A stretch of DNA of 64,000 bases from Orthonyx spaldingii. Lineage: Eukaryota > Chordata > Aves > Passeriformes > Orthonychidae. Positions 10,551 to 22,860 of the stretch are shown here, one piece after another (within the stretch, counting starts at the first letter, position 1; the number at the start of each line of letters is the position of its first letter). The notes beneath the pieces are model-generated. The model was given only the letters and a program-made list of their open reading frames with translations, searched no databases and had not been told where the DNA came from. The stretch spans positions 471,085-535,084 of the forward strand of contig VZTJ01001390.1 of NCBI GenBank assembly GCA_013397795.1. Direction: 5' to 3'. The position numbers and the translations under genes are program-made.

Positions 10551-11974
10551 TAACCACCTTGTCCAGCCCCAGAACAAGGAGCATTAGAGGGAAGCAACCA
10601 AAGAGATCCACAGCAGATCAGGAAAGATGTTTATGAGGAAAGGGGGGGGTCAGAAGTTTGCAGGGCGGACAAGGCAGGGCTGGGCAAGTACTTGGAAGTG
10701 GAATCCAGCAAGGATTATTAGACAGATGAGTCTTCCCTGACACAGAAAATATCCTAAGCTGAAAATAATTAGGACCCAAGAGAGTATTCAAAGAAAGTAT
10801 CAGAACTGTTTTCCTGTCCCTCCTGTTCTCCAGGAAAGCAATTATGGCCAGTGGGTCTGTGCAGAGGGTGGGGGTTTATCAGCTGCCTTTGCTGGGTCCT
10901 CACTGCCCTCCATGCTCTCCTGGAGTGCACAGCTGTGCAGAGAGAGAAAAATGCAGGGAAAACTGAGGTGAGGGGACAAGAAATGGGAAAAGGGGGGCAG
11001 AGCAGGGCAAACACTGATGTATGTGGTTCTACAGGCTGAGCTTAGGACTAATCCTCTTCAAGGGAGAGGGAGGAGAGGCTGAGCTGCTGCAATGGGGCTG
11101 TGGCAGCTGTGATGGTTTTAGGAGAAGAGGAAAGGAAAATTTACAGGGAAAAGCAGCATCTCCAAGAAAAGCAGGTGCTCAGGTGGGGAGAGCAGTCGGC
11201 ACTCGGGAAATGCAGCCACTGGATCAAACCTGCAGTGGTGCATTCCAAAACTCACCAATTTCCCTCCCACCCAACTCCAGCACCCTGAAAGCAATGAAAG
11301 GTGCTCTTCTCCCTGCCAGGGGTGGCTCCCCGAGCTCACTAAGACAGATGAGCCCCAAAGAAGGATCAATAACCAGGCTGTGAATAAGGCAAGATGGACG
11401 AGGGAGGGAATGGGCACTGAAAAGGGCAAGTTCCAGGCAGGATTAATGATGGAGAGGGAATTGGAGAGGAGCAGAGGAAGTCACACTGCTCAGCTCTTTG
11501 TGCCTTCAGGAGAGGAAGGGTTTGGAAGGAGTGACGTGTCCCAGAGAATCCAGATGCCGGTGACAGCGCACTGGCACCTCCAGAGTGCTTCTGTCTCAGT
11601 GTTACGGGGTTTAGGTGGCAGGAGGGACAGATCCAGGAACAAGGGAAGGAGCTGGAAAACCACAGGGAGGTCTCACAAAGGTACAAGGTTGTGCTGGAAA
11701 CAGCTCAAGAAGGGAGTGGGAAAAAACCCAAATCTGCTCATCTCAAAGCCCCTCTCTACCTCTCCTACAACATCCCACTCTTACTTCCTTCAGTTCTCAT
11801 CTTCCAGGCCACAGCCCTGTGCCCAGCCAGGCTGCTGTCACAATCAAAACCATTTCTTCAGCCTTGTGTCTCCATCGGGATGTGGGGGGAGACAATAAAC
11901 ACTGCTTCTCCAGCAGCAGCTGCACAGCTTGCTCCAGGCACAGGGTGCTGGGAGGAATGTTACCTCAGAGGAAA
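10551..11974. other. unique non-coding sequence
   Basis: GC-moderate with purine-rich patches around 11050-11170 and 11380-11480. These give overlapping open frames of up to 172 codons with no recognisable domain. No repeat family is identified. Confidence 0.5.
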
Positions 11975-12125
11975 TCATGAAAGGAATCCAGCTAATTTTG
12001 TAATTCACACCTGGACTGCAAATGTTAAAGAGCCTGCAATAATCTCTAATGAAATATCACATTGTTTAAAGAGTTCCCAGTGAAATTCGCCCCTAATTGA
12101 TTTCTGATCTGTGAAAAAGCACCGT
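11975..12125. promoter_or_regulatory. candidate conserved non-coding element
   Basis: AT-rich block containing CAGCTAATTTTGTAATTC, TCTAATGAAATATCAC and CCCTAATTGATTTCTG words. It has several TAAT homeodomain cores and no recognisable repeat. It sits between GC-richer segments. The call is based on composition alone. Confidence 0.28.
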
Positions 12126-13272
12126 GGAGAGAGAGAGAAGGTATCGGTCAGACTCCTGCTTTATCCCTCCTGCGAGCGTTTTTCTGCCTTTGTTTCCTTT
12201 GTCCCCAAGGAATCAACACTACACCGAAGAAAGCAGCCTGGAAGATACTACAACCCTAATAAATAACACTCGAGTGGGAATCCTGAACAGCACATCCTCT
12301 TAAATCATCCTGAAAAAGGTGAAGCAGTCTCCTAGGACAGCTCAAAAATCAGAGAACGTGGATTCAGAGCAAAAACTGTCCCGGACAAACCCCATGGGTT
12401 GGACCTTCCCCAACCCTCAGGAACCTCCCCAACAGGACCGAGGCTGATCCCTTGTGCAGGAACACGTCTCATCTTGCCCTCAGGACATCACAGGGGAGCT
12501 TAATCCAGACATGAATGACACAGAGCAATGGCCAAAAATATTGACAGCAAAAAGCTGGCAGAAAATTCCTGACAGCGGCAGCGTCCGGCTCGGGACACGC
12601 CAGGGCAACTGCTGCAGCCAAGGAAGCAGGTCAGGATTAACTCCCGAGATAATGCACTGCAAAGCTCTTCCAAAACCCAGCAGCAAACTGTCATCAGGCA
12701 AATGAGCAAACAGTAAAATATAGCTGGGAAAGATGAGAGGAAATGCATCTCCAAACATCACCGGAGACCCAAATAAACGGCTGAACCAGGCGGCTGGAAA
12801 GCACCGGGCGCTCAATAAGGCTTTGACTAACATTTACAGCTGCCACAGAGCCTGCTGCAAACAACCAAAGCTGAAAGGAAAATGGGGGGAAAATGAAGGA
12901 AAGGACGTGCAAAGGTTTTCTTAAGAGCTGCTGGAAGGAACCACATCCCAGGCTGGCCAACCCAACCAGCACGGGAACACCTTCCACAGCAAACAAATTG
13001 TGATGGGATTGATGGCAGGGTGAAGTCTGGGACGCTGCCAAGGGAACGGGAAATCCCTGGACATGTTGCACATCTTCAACAATAAAGCCTTTGATAAAAT
13101 AAAGAGACTAGTCATTAAGGAATTAAGGGGAGAAGAATCCTTGCAATTGCCATGTTCAGATCAGTGCTGCTCAGTGACAGGTTCCTGTGGCTAAACCCGG
13201 GATAACGATGGATAACCTGGGATAATGGGATACATTTCCCTCAATTACACAGCTCTGATATCGGGTTTGTAA
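12126..13272. other. unique non-coding sequence
   Basis: No repeat is recognised. A stretch at about 12700-12870 has a mixed AT/CpG texture that might be conserved. A short GGATAAC-like motif is loosely repeated at 13199-13231. Confidence 0.5.
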
Positions 13273-13437
13273 TATGGCCCTAGCACAGGTGCCCAGAGAA
13301 GCTGTGGCTGCCCCTGGATCCTTGGAAGTGTCCAATGCCAGGCTGGATGGGGCTTGGAGCACCCTGGGATGGTGGAAGGTGTCAAGTTCCTTCCAACCTG
13401 AACTATTCCATGATTTTATGATTCTATGGTTCTTATG
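13273..13437 (+). mobile_element. CR1 LINE, short 3' fragment
   Basis: Sense-oriented CR1 end of about 165 bp. It has GCCCAGAGAAGCTGTGGCTG, GGAAGTGTCCAATGCCAGGC, CTTGGAGCACCCTGGGATGG and CTTCCAACCTGAACTATTCC, then the diagnostic 3' microsatellite-like tail ATGATTTTATGATTCTATGG. It is strongly 5'-truncated and has no coding capacity. Confidence 0.92.
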
Positions 13438-16298
13438 GGGAATGATCAGTTTTGCTTATTGTAAAGCCTGTGTTGGCTTTTACCTGCAGCAAGGGTGGTG
13501 CTTTTCAGCTCCTGCTGGAGAACTTTCCTTATCGTTCCATTCATACCTCTCTGTGAGATCCAGTGGAATTTCCACCTCAGCAGAAATGGGGGAATCAGCC
13601 AGATGGGATTCAATGGTGTGGTTTGCCTGTGACCATGGGTTTTATCCTTGAGCGGGGCTTAGCTGGGACCAGTCTCTGCAGGAGTGGCCAGGCAGGAGCA
13701 CCAAAGGGAAGCTCTGTGTGGAAGTTGTCCATCCTGAGGGCTTTTCTTTCCTGTGCCAATTCAGGAACTTCCTTCTGCATCTCTCCCTCGGCTGCCTTGT
13801 CTAGACTATCATGCTGAGCATCTGGGGCATTTCATAATCTTCTTAAGAATTGTGACCTTCAGTTCTGTGTTACAGTGACCTGAAAGTTTGTCCAAGGAAA
13901 ACATGAACTTCATTTTTAAAATACACAAATTCCCCCAGCTCAGCTGTTCCCAGGCAGGTCCAAACCATGCCACATTTTCTCACATCGGCAAAGAGCTGCT
14001 GTATGTGAAGTGTATTTCTTCCACCCCACTTTCATGGGTATAATTGTGTACAGTTAATTTTTAAAAATTCAACAACTCAGGAACTTCTCCCCTTGTACAT
14101 CCTTTTGCCTTCTGGGAAAAAGACAAGCAAAGAACCAGCTCCATACCATAGATATCAGTGGTGGCCCTGGAAGGGGACAGGTGCCAGGACAGTCCATCCA
14201 GAAAGCCTCCAGGTTTCTGGCACATCTGCAGATCCTAACAAGTGTCTTTTACATGCAGTGCCTGCCGTGCCCCACAGCACAGGAGCTGATGCAAAGGACA
14301 CACGGTGACCTGGGCGAGGTCACGGTGCCCAGTGGCCAGGACACACCTGGGAGCCACTCCCATATCCCAAGCCCCTGCTCCATCCACTCTCCCTGCAGGC
14401 TGAGGCCATTGGTTTGTTGTTTATGCCACAATTTAGTGCACTCCTTACCTGCTTCCTTTGAATCTAATGATCCACGCTCTCAATTTGATTTGTCTGCCTT
14501 GGAAGTCTGGTCCTCACTAATTCCCATTCATCCATCTAGTTTTCCTTGTTCCCTGCAAACTGTCATTTTTCTGACTGCAGCATATTCAACTCCATCATCC
14601 CAGGCATTTTATTTGTGTGGTTCTGCTCTAACAGCGAGCGTGGCTGTTTCAAATGATGCCTTGCTTTCAGTTTTGCTTGAGTGTAAAAATGTCGTGTAAA
14701 AATGAACTACCCTCTGATGAAGGCTTTCAGCCTTCCCATTTGGGGAACAGCAGGCAGCTTTTTGATTCTGGGAGCAATGGCAGAAGGAGCAATCCTGCTT
14801 TTGTTTTACAGATTGCTACAATAGATAGCTTCGCTGTAGGAAGTGCAGCACTGTATTATGCTTATGTAAAGGGTAATGACTGGGAACTTGGAGAACTCTC
14901 CTCTTTGGAAGTGCCTGACGAGCAGGAACAGCAGGTGTGAGGGAAGAAGAAAGCTCCAATGCCTTTCTGTCCTGACTTTCTCTTCTTTTATGTTTGGAGA
15001 CTGAACTCGGTGTCAGAATCAAGTCGGCTCCTGCAGGTACATGAAAGTGGAAAGGTGTGAACGTGGCAAGGAAGAAACCCAAACAAACAGGGGGAAGCAC
15101 TGGTGGGGCTGACCCCGAAGCCTGGCCCTGAGCAGCGGCAGTGAAAGGGGCTGTGCTCAGCAATGAGAGGCTCTTTAGCTCACGGTGGGGAAACTGAGCA
15201 ATTACACGAGGGGCTGGGTCGGGGAGAGAACAAAGTGCCAGCAAACGCTGCTGGGGAAAGGCAGCGGCGTGTTCCAAGGGCAGCACAGCACATCACACCA
15301 GTAGCAAGCTGGGGAAAACCCACTGACACCCTCACAAAGCCACTTCTGACCCACAGGAACATCAGATACTACCGGTGCCCCTCTCTGTTCCTGCAGACCC
15401 GAGGTAAAATGCACCTTCCCGCTGCTAATGAGCACAACGAGCCACCACAGGGAGCAAAGCTCCAAAGAGGAACCCTTTGCTTGGTCTATTCCAGGCACAA
15501 AAGATGCCAAAGCCCCAGGAAATGCCACCAAGATGCAAGATCTGCGGAAGCCTGAGCTGGGCAAAGCTGGCTTAGGCAGCAGCTCAGGGAAATCACTTGA
15601 GGGTCCTGTGTGAGAGCAAAGACACAACCCGGCACAGAGGGAGAAACAAAATGCAGGGCACTGCTCCAAGCCAGGCCGGGAGCAGCTCTCTGTGACGAAT
15701 CAGAAAATACAGCTTGCCTTGTTTGCCCCTGATTGAGAAGCTCTCCCTCCTCTGCTCCAGAGCCTTCAGGCTGAGTCACAGTTGTCACGGGGGCTTTTCC
15801 CATTTTGGGGGTCACATCCCTTATCTACTCTGGTGTGTGTCCAGCTCCATGATGTCCAACTCCTGGGTGGCCTTTGGGAACAACAGAAAAAACCACAATT
15901 AAGTAAAGAGCAGCAGGAAATTCCCTGCATAGAGGCTTGTATGAAAGACCTGAGGAAGGAGAAAACGCTTGTGAATTCCCCTGAACTCCAAAGAATTGCT
16001 AAAAGCAGCCAAACAAAGGGACAAGAAGCTGCTGGGACAACACAGTAATGCACATTTACTAAGAACATGGATCAGAGCAGCCCAAGGATGTGATTTGCAT
16101 CCCTTTCCAGGCTGAGGTTTAGGAAACCAGCAGCTCCCAAACAAGCAGGCAGAGGCATGGTGACACATGACAGCCGTGATCGTGCTGGACAACAAAGACC
16201 TCCCTGATGCTCTGAGAGAAAGGAAACAAAGATGCAGCAAAATACAGACAAATTAAAAGGACTCCACCAGCCACAACAGCACGAGGACAAAGGGAGTT
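13438..16298. other. unique non-coding sequence
   Basis: About 2.9 kb without a recognised repeat or gene. Open frames of up to 172 codons overlap on both strands and match nothing that I recognise. Confidence 0.45.
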
Positions 16299-17162
16299 CT
16301 AAGCTGAGTGCCAAGGGAAAGCACAGACTGAAACACAAGTGGTAACAGTCAGCACAGGAGATGCTACAGAAGCCTCAAGTACAACTTCATTCATGCAGCT
16401 GTGGTGCAAAAGCTGCAGGAGACGAATATACAGCTGATATACACAAGGAATTGAAAGAGGGAGTGACCTGCATGATCCCCACATCATCTCTGCCGGAGAA
16501 AACCTCAAATGGTGTTTAAGGAGTGGGATGTCTCTCAGGCACACTGCAGCCAGCAGCGGGTGAGAGGAGAGCAGTACGGCAATATGTGACAGTAGCAATA
16601 TATACTGGGAACGCACCGCAGGAAAAGGAAACCATTCTGAGAGCAACAGACATCTCTGATCCAGAAATGTGCCCATCACAGGATGAGGTGCAAGGCAGGG
16701 GAGTGCAGCAATAAAATAAAACACTTGCAAGCACTGAGGGAATTCACCTCGGTCAGGGAGTGCACATCCAAACACGGGGGACTGAGGAGATTCTAATTCC
16801 CCTGGGAAGAGGAAAAGCAAGCAGCAAACTGCAGCTCTGGCCACAGGACACACACAGAACACACTTTGGAGGCAGGGAAGCAGCAGCCTTACCGTGATCC
16901 CGACGCTGGCAGTCAGTGGTGATGGAATGGGAACGCTCCTTGGGATCCAGGCTGCAGTGCCACCAGCAGCCCCACAAACAACGCTCCGGGCAGGGAGGAT
17001 CCCCTGGAGGCTGGTAGGCTGTGGTTTAAGGTCTGGGATATAAGAACCAAGTCTTCTCTGGCTGCTGCAAACAGCCAGGAGGGGAGCGGTACCTCCGAGA
17101 TGAAGCCGATAAAAGATCACACACAAGTGATTTCCCATCTTCAGCTTCCAGCCCCGTCCCAC
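16299..17162 (-). other. longest open frame in the window (287 codons), probably not a gene
   Basis: An uninterrupted minus-strand frame rich in Leu, Val, Cys and Ser. It has several hydrophobic stretches but no domain, motif or family resemblance that I recognise. A donor-like ACGGTAAGG sits inside it on the minus strand near 16892, which could allow splicing out of part of the frame. Its length is near the upper tail of what chance gives in 64 kb of this composition, and other frames are also open here. I treat it as probably spurious. RNA evidence or conservation of the frame in other birds would change that. Confidence 0.12.
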
Positions 17163-18564
17163 GGAGCCAGAGCAGCACAGCTGACAGCCACAGATCTGAG
17201 AGAGACTCGGAGATTACTGGGACTTGGGAATGATCTAATAGAACCTCTTCCTAGTCCTGCTGTGCCCCAAGACAAACACACATTACAGCTGCATTAAGAC
17301 AACACAGCTGCTCTGTAAAACAAGCAGGTCTCTCCGAAATGCCGCGACGTGGAGGAAGGTGAAATCCAAGCACACGATGGCGGGGAACGGAGGCCTAAGT
17401 CATCCCATATGGAAAAGGAACAGCTATACCTGCAGTCACAATTATCCCAGGAACAGGTCTGGCTTGCTGGGAGCCCGCTTACCAAAACAGACACAATTTG
17501 TGTTCCAAGTCAGGAAGGCTTTAAGAAGAAAACCTCAAATCACTGCTGGGTGGGTTTTTTTAAAGCCATAGCTTGCAGTCCAAAATATCTCCCGTGCCTC
17601 CCACTGAACAGGGAATCTCAGAGCTTTGCCATGTGCTGCTGGAAGGAAGGTTGTCTCCAGGGTTGCTTCTCTCCCGGAGCATTCTCCCAGCATCAGCTGG
17701 GGAGTGCAGACCTTCCCCCCAAAATAAACACAGCAAACCGATGAAAAGCATCAAAACAAGTGAAACACCTGGCCAACTGCAAAGCCAGGCTTGGAGAGCC
17801 TCCAGGAGCTCCAAGATCAAGCTCTCCTCTGCAGGAACTCCCATCCATCATCCCAGTGCCAGTGCCAGGCTCAGCACTGGGGCCACGCCACGGAGCAGCT
17901 CTCTGGACTAGGTCAGCGCATTCCTGGAGGAGCTGGAAAGCCATAAATCCATGGGAGATAGTGCAGGACGGTGCTGACCTCCCTCCTGACCATCCCACAT
18001 GCAATATTCCCGAGAGCACCTTTCCTGCAGGTTAAGCTGGGCAGGAGCAGGGATGCCAGAGGTCTGGCCAGAGCCAAACACCTGGAGAAGCGCTGATCAG
18101 GAGGAAGAAGGAGACATAAATGAAACACATGCCATCCTTCAGAGACCTTACAGCAAAGTAGGAAGGAGCCTGGCATGGAGAACCACTTCTCATTGTCCTC
18201 TCCTGCCCAGGCTCTCGGGGAAGCAGTCAGCAGGGCTGCAGGAGGCACTCCAGGAAGCACAGGCACACCAGGTGTCAGTGGGTCATTCCCAACATTCCAG
18301 TTGTGCTCACTCCCTGCGCTTTTGTGTCTTTTACCTGGGAGAGGGAACAGGGCCAGACAGTCGAGCACCAGCTACCACGACAGCAAGAGCAGAACCAGGA
18401 ATTCAAACAGCTCTGAATTAACTACAGAAAAGCTGAAGGAGGAGAAGAGGGAAGCAAGGCACTGTCAGGGGGAGAAACGGCTGCTTGGGCAATGGAAGGT
18501 GTCTTCATCCAGCATCTCCCGTTCCCGTGTGGCTCCAGAGGGCTGTGCTGGGAACATTAACAAC
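17163..18564. other. unique non-coding sequence
   Basis: GC-moderate with no recognised repeat, RNA gene or exon. Confidence 0.45.
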
Positions 18565-18812
18565 AGATAGAGGGGAAATGGCCTTAAACTGAAGAGAAAA
18601 TGTAGATTAGATAGATAGGAGAAATCCATCCCCGTGAGGGTGGTGAGGCCCTGGCACAGGGCGCCCAGAGAAGCTGCCCCTGGATCCCTGGAAGTGTCCA
18701 AGGCCAGGTTGGACTGGGCTTGGAGCACCCTGGGATAGTGGGAGGTGTCCCTGGGGTTGGAACAGGATGGGCTTTACAGTCTCTTGCAACCCAAACCATT
18801 CTGGGATTCCTT
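18565..18812 (+). mobile_element. CR1 LINE, 3' fragment
   Basis: Sense CR1. It opens with AGGGGAAATGGCCTTAAACT and a TAGATTAGATAGATAGG block. The GTGAGGGTGGTGAGGCCCTG, GCCCAGAGAAGCTGCCCCTG and TCCAAGGCCAGGTTGGACTG blocks follow, and it ends at CCATTCTGGGATTCC. It is about 250 bp, 5'-truncated and inactive. Confidence 0.92.
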
Positions 18813-19454
18813 GATGAAGACAACAAACTGGAATAAGTAACCTGAGAGTCTCAGAATTATGGTCTGCCTGATCCCAGGGAAAACAACTCTTTTTCCTGGG
18901 ACCAGCCATCCATGGGAAGCAAGCTTAGACTGAACACACAAATCCCCACTCCTGAAATACCCCAAAGTACTGGTACATTCCCCTCCACGAGCTCAAGAAA
19001 TGAGTAGAGAAAGCTGAAGCATGGAAGGGGAGAGTTGAGCAGCGGCAAAGAGGAAGCACCGTCTCCCACAGAGGCTGATGGAGCTTCTCACCCTTGTCAC
19101 AGCCAACAGCTTTTGCATGAGGCAATTTTCTGTCACCACCTCAAAGATGCTCCTGTCCCAACCCCCAGATTTCATGATTCGTGCCAGCTGTGGGCAGCCC
19201 AGCTCCTTCCAGGGAGCTGCAGGAACTGGGGGATGTCTCCCCTCAGGGAGCTGTGGGTGCAAGGAGGGTGGAAGGAGCTCTGTGACTGCTCCCCAGCCCA
19301 GCTCTCTGAATGAGGATGGACATTTTTTTTCCCACATCATCCAACATTTCAAAGCCTGGGTGTCCACCGCTGGGACTGGGACGGCGGTGGGGAGGATTGA
19401 TCCCCTTTGCTGACAGCAGAGACACGTGGAGTGAACGGGAGAGGGGCTGGAGTG
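18813..19454. other. unique non-coding sequence
   Basis: No repeat or gene is recognised. Includes a T8 run near 19324. Confidence 0.5.
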
Positions 19455-19640
19455 GTTATTGATTTGCTACGTGACCTTGGCTAAGTCACTTAACCTCAGC
19501 TTCCTCATCTGGATATTGGGAATTATGGGACTTGCAGAGTGCCGCAAATTCATCACAGGGAACTACTTAAGAGCCCTTTATGACTTAATGGGATTTCCCC
19601 CTTGAAAATTACTCCCATGAGGATTGAAGCAGCGGGACTG
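19455..19640 (+). mobile_element. MIR-like CORE-SINE relic
   Basis: Positions 19470-19512 carry the hallmark MIR segment, in order: GTGACCTTGG, AAGTCACTTAACCTC and TTCCTCATCTG, followed by a degenerate TATTGGGAATTATGG where the family has a GGGGATAAT-type stretch. A further block ATGAGGATTGAAGCAG near 19617 resembles the downstream part of MIR (GAGGATTAAATGAG-like). MIRs are ancient tRNA-derived SINEs, common in mammals and rare, very old relics in birds. This copy lacks the tRNA-related head and is not mobile. The good preservation of about 40 bp is unusual for an element this old. Identification is from remembered consensus features, not a search. Confidence 0.7.
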
Positions 19641-19678
19641 GGATATTCATAGCCTGACTTCTACTCTAAGTGCAGAGC

Positions 19679-19693
19679 TTTTTTTTTTTTTTT
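19679..19693. repeat. poly-T homopolymer
   Basis: Uninterrupted run of 15 T, followed after AACG by a second T7 run. Confidence 0.9.
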
Positions 19694-20055
19694 AACGTTT
19701 TTTTCCCCTAAAACACCCATGTAAATCTTACAGCTCAGGAACACGCAGTCCAAGCACGTCCAGCCTCAATGCTCTTTACAAACACTTTTTGAATGGACTC
19801 TGGCCATGGTAACAAGCCCCTCTCCTTGTCTGACTCATATGGGTTCAAACATTCGGAGTTGCAGAGCCGAGCCGGTGTGGAAAGATGCGCAGCTGGGTGC
19901 TCGTGGTGTGACACCTGCTCAAAGGAACCTGTCACACAGTGGTTCCCTGGAAGACATGAAAATCCAGAGGATTAAAAGCTAAAGGTAGCCACAACGTCAT
20001 GGTTCCCTCAGGAAGGGCAGCTCAAAGGCCCAGTTTCTCCTGTGGGATACCACCA
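19694..20055. other. unique non-coding sequence
   Basis: No repeat, RNA gene or exon is recognised in this spacer between the poly-T tract and the next CR1. Confidence 0.5.
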
Positions 20056-20650
20056 TGGAATGATGGAATCACAGAACAGCCTGGGTTGCAAGGGACCTGA
20101 AAGCTCATCCCATTCCAGCCCCTGCCACGGGCAGGGACACCTTCCACTATCCCAGGCTGCTCCAGGCCCCATCCAACCTGGCCTTGGACACTTCCAGGGA
20201 TCCAGGAGCAGCCACAGCTTCTCTGGGCACCCTGTGCCAGGGCCTCACCAACCCACGGGGAAGAATTTCTTTCTAATATTTAATCTAAACCTGCTCTCTG
20301 TCAGTTTGAAGCCATTCCCCTGTGTTCTGGCATTCCAGACCCTTGGTAATTGTCTCTCTCCATCTTTCTTGAACCTTCAGGTACTGGAAGACCACAATTA
20401 GGCCACCCCAGAGCTTCTCTTCTCCAGGCTGAACAATCCCAGCTCTCCCAGCCTTTCCTCCCAGCAGAGCTGCTCCATCCCCCTGACCATCCTGAAGCCT
20501 CCTCTGGGCTCTCTCCAGCAGCTCCAGGTGCTCCCTGTGCTGGGCCCCAAGGCTGGGGCAGCTCTGCAGGTGGGGTCTCACCTGAGCACAGGGGCACAGG
20601 GGCACAATCCCAATCCCTTTGCTGCTGCCCATGCTGCTTTTGATCCATAG
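20056..20650 (-). mobile_element. CR1 LINE, 3' fragment (about 0.6 kb)
   Basis: Antisense CR1. It begins GGAATGATGGAATCACAGAA at its 3' end. It then has CTGGGTTGCAAGGGACCTGA, CTTCCACTATCCCAGGCTGC, the GGCAGCCACAGC-type block, CTTCTCTTCTCCAGGCTGAA and GCTCTCTCCAGCAGCTCCAG, and ends with a CATGCTGCTTTTGATCC block near 20628. The order matches an intact avian CR1 3' segment. It lacks the reverse transcriptase region. This is the second-longest CR1 in the window. Confidence 0.93.
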
Positions 20651-21604
20651 GAACGTTTAAATCCCTTCATCCCCAAACTCCAAGCCACTGCCCCACTGAT
20701 GTTTCCTAAGAACAACCAGTGCTTCCAGTTGCAGAGCAGTTCAAAGCACCTCGAGAGGATGCAGGCCATGGGTTGGGGAGCTGAACACAAAATTCTTGTC
20801 CATGGTGAGTGCTTTCCTAGGGAGGGGAAGAGAAAACTCCGCAGCGTTTGTGCCTCAGTACAAGCAGTGCTTTATAAGCTCTCACAGACCCATACACAGC
20901 CCTGGCACTTGGAGACCACGGGGCTAAATCCAAAGATCTTTCCTGTGCTAACTCATGCCTCCATGGGGAATTCAAGCACTTACCAGACTGAGGAATATCT
21001 ACTTCTGGCCTGTCACACTGCCTTGCTCCTTCCTCACCCTTCCCCTCATCACCCACACAGTCACTTGGTATTTATTCTGCTCTATTTTGTTTGGATTTCC
21101 TCTAAGCAGACTCATTAATCTTCCCTGCAGATGCACAGCTCTGACAGCCGGGGTCTTGACACCTCCAGAGCCAGCGAAGGACATTCTCAGACTCTTCTTT
21201 TTCCCTGCTCCTTTCTCCTTTTAAAGAAACCCTTCATACCTCACCAGGCACAGGGTTTTTGATGAGAAGGTCATGTGAACTGGAGACAAGGGGGCTGTGG
21301 GGGAGGAAGGCAGGGGAAGAGGATGCAACTCCCACAAGGAACTCCCGAATCCCATGGAAAAGGTCAGGATGCTTTTGAGTCCTCTGTGCTGCTCCCCGAC
21401 ACAAAAAAATATACTCAGCCCAGTGCAGAGATACTTGATAAAGAGTCTAATGAAGTGGAAAGAGTGTTGTAGGGGAAGAATAGTCCTCTCTCATCTCGAC
21501 ATCCCATGATGCTCCATCCAGTTGCTATGGAGACTTAAAAAGAGAAGGGGTTTTGTTGTCTTGAAGGGCCTTCTCCCTTCCCAGTAACCTTGGCCTTTTC
21601 CAGG
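20651..21604. other. unique non-coding sequence
   Basis: No repeat, RNA gene or exon is recognised. Confidence 0.5.
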
Positions 21605-21640
21605 TTTGTGTGTTTGTGTGTGCACGTGTATGTATTTGTG
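21605..21640. repeat. degenerate TG-rich simple repeat
   Basis: TGTG/TTTG alternation (GTGTGTTTGTGTGTGCACG-type). Imperfect (TG)n with potential for Z-DNA-like structure. Confidence 0.75.
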
Positions 21641-21774
21641 AAAAAGAGATAAGGAATTCCATTTCTTCTTATCTGGTCATGGCTCACTGGCTGGCACTGA
21701 TGCATGTGGGGGGCCGTCAGCTTGGCTCAGCATGGAGATTTGGAGAGGATAAGAGCAGGAAAATACCGAGGGGA

Positions 21775-21885
21775 GCAGTTAATTAAGGCTGATATTGCAA
21801 AGGACGTTGTTTGCTGGATAATGAATTCCATCCGCTCCAGCAACACAAGTGCAATTAAAGGTGTGAGGGACGAAGGGCGGGAATA
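21775..21885. promoter_or_regulatory. candidate conserved non-coding element
   Basis: Starts with AGTTAATTAAGGCTGATATT, followed by GGATAATGAATTCC and GTGCAATTAAAGG. This is an AT-rich, repeat-free block with homeodomain-type cores and a few CpGs. The inference rests on composition only. Confidence 0.25.
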
Positions 21886-22705
21886 GTGGGTCACTGTCAC
21901 CGGACAAAGTGGCCCCAGTGGCCCTCCAAAGCTGGGGTTTCACACAGAAAAAACACCACTGGAGATGATTTCTCATAAACAAGGCAGAGGAGCTGCTGCC
22001 TCCATGTCCCCCCCGGTGAGGAAGGGCTCCCTGTGGTGTCAGGCCTTTGAGGGATGTGAGAGTCCCTCAGGTTGAAAATGGGTTGATTTAGGAGATCCCC
22101 AAAGCAAGAGGAATGTAGAGTTAAGCACACAGGCCCATGCACAATAACGCTGCCCACAAGTCCATGTTCATTCCTCCCCTTACCAGGAATTTTCTGGTAA
22201 TTACTTAGCAGGAATTTACTTCCCATTTTTAGCCAGGCCAACAGAAATGCTGAAGTGTGGCTAGGAGCCCCCATCTTCATCCTCCACCAGCCCTCACGAC
22301 ACCCAGCCCACATCTACATCCCTTCCACCCTCCCCATCTCCTTCCCAAAGGAGGGAGGGAACCTTGGTGCTGGAATTCGTGCTCCAGCTTGGATCCCCTC
22401 CTGGCTCAGAGGCCACCACAGACCCTCTGCTCGCTCTCCATGTGAGGACATAAACCTCTGTGTGCCATCACTCACGGGACAGACAAACAAGTGAGGAAGG
22501 ATGATGGAAAATTGTCTTTTTTGTGGGATAGGCACCACAAAGCTTGGCGTGGAGAACATTGTGGCATTGAGAGAGGAAGGAAGACATGGAGTGTGCCTGC
22601 CATGTCCTCTACAACACCAGAGAAACCCAGGCAGCCTGTTCTAGCCAAGAGCACAACCACATCCAGGAGCCAGGCCTGGATCTGGATGCAGTGTTGCACA
22701 ACCCC
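21886..22705. other. unique non-coding sequence
   Basis: No repeat or gene is recognised. Pyrimidine-rich around 22270-22350. Confidence 0.5.
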
Positions 22706-22860
22706 ATTTTTAATTACTGAGGATTATTCGTGTTAGATAAACAACCCGACCCCGTTTGGCACCTGGTTTCCTCCAGCTGTAGGTTAATGAGGATCTGATG
22801 TCTGGGACGTCTTTGAACTCCTCTCAATTACCAGCAGCAGAAGCATCCCAGGGTCGGATT
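22706..22860. promoter_or_regulatory. candidate conserved non-coding element (weak)
   Basis: TTTTTAATTACTGAGGATTA, TGTTAGATAAACAAC (GATA- and forkhead-like words) and GTAGGTTAATGAGG in an otherwise repeat-free stretch. Weak compositional evidence. Confidence 0.2.

Noticed and set aside
16299..17162. 287-codon open frame on the minus strand as a protein-coding gene
   Set aside because: No recognisable domain, other frames are open in the same region, and the length is compatible with the tail of chance frames in 64 kb. A donor-like site inside is not enough.
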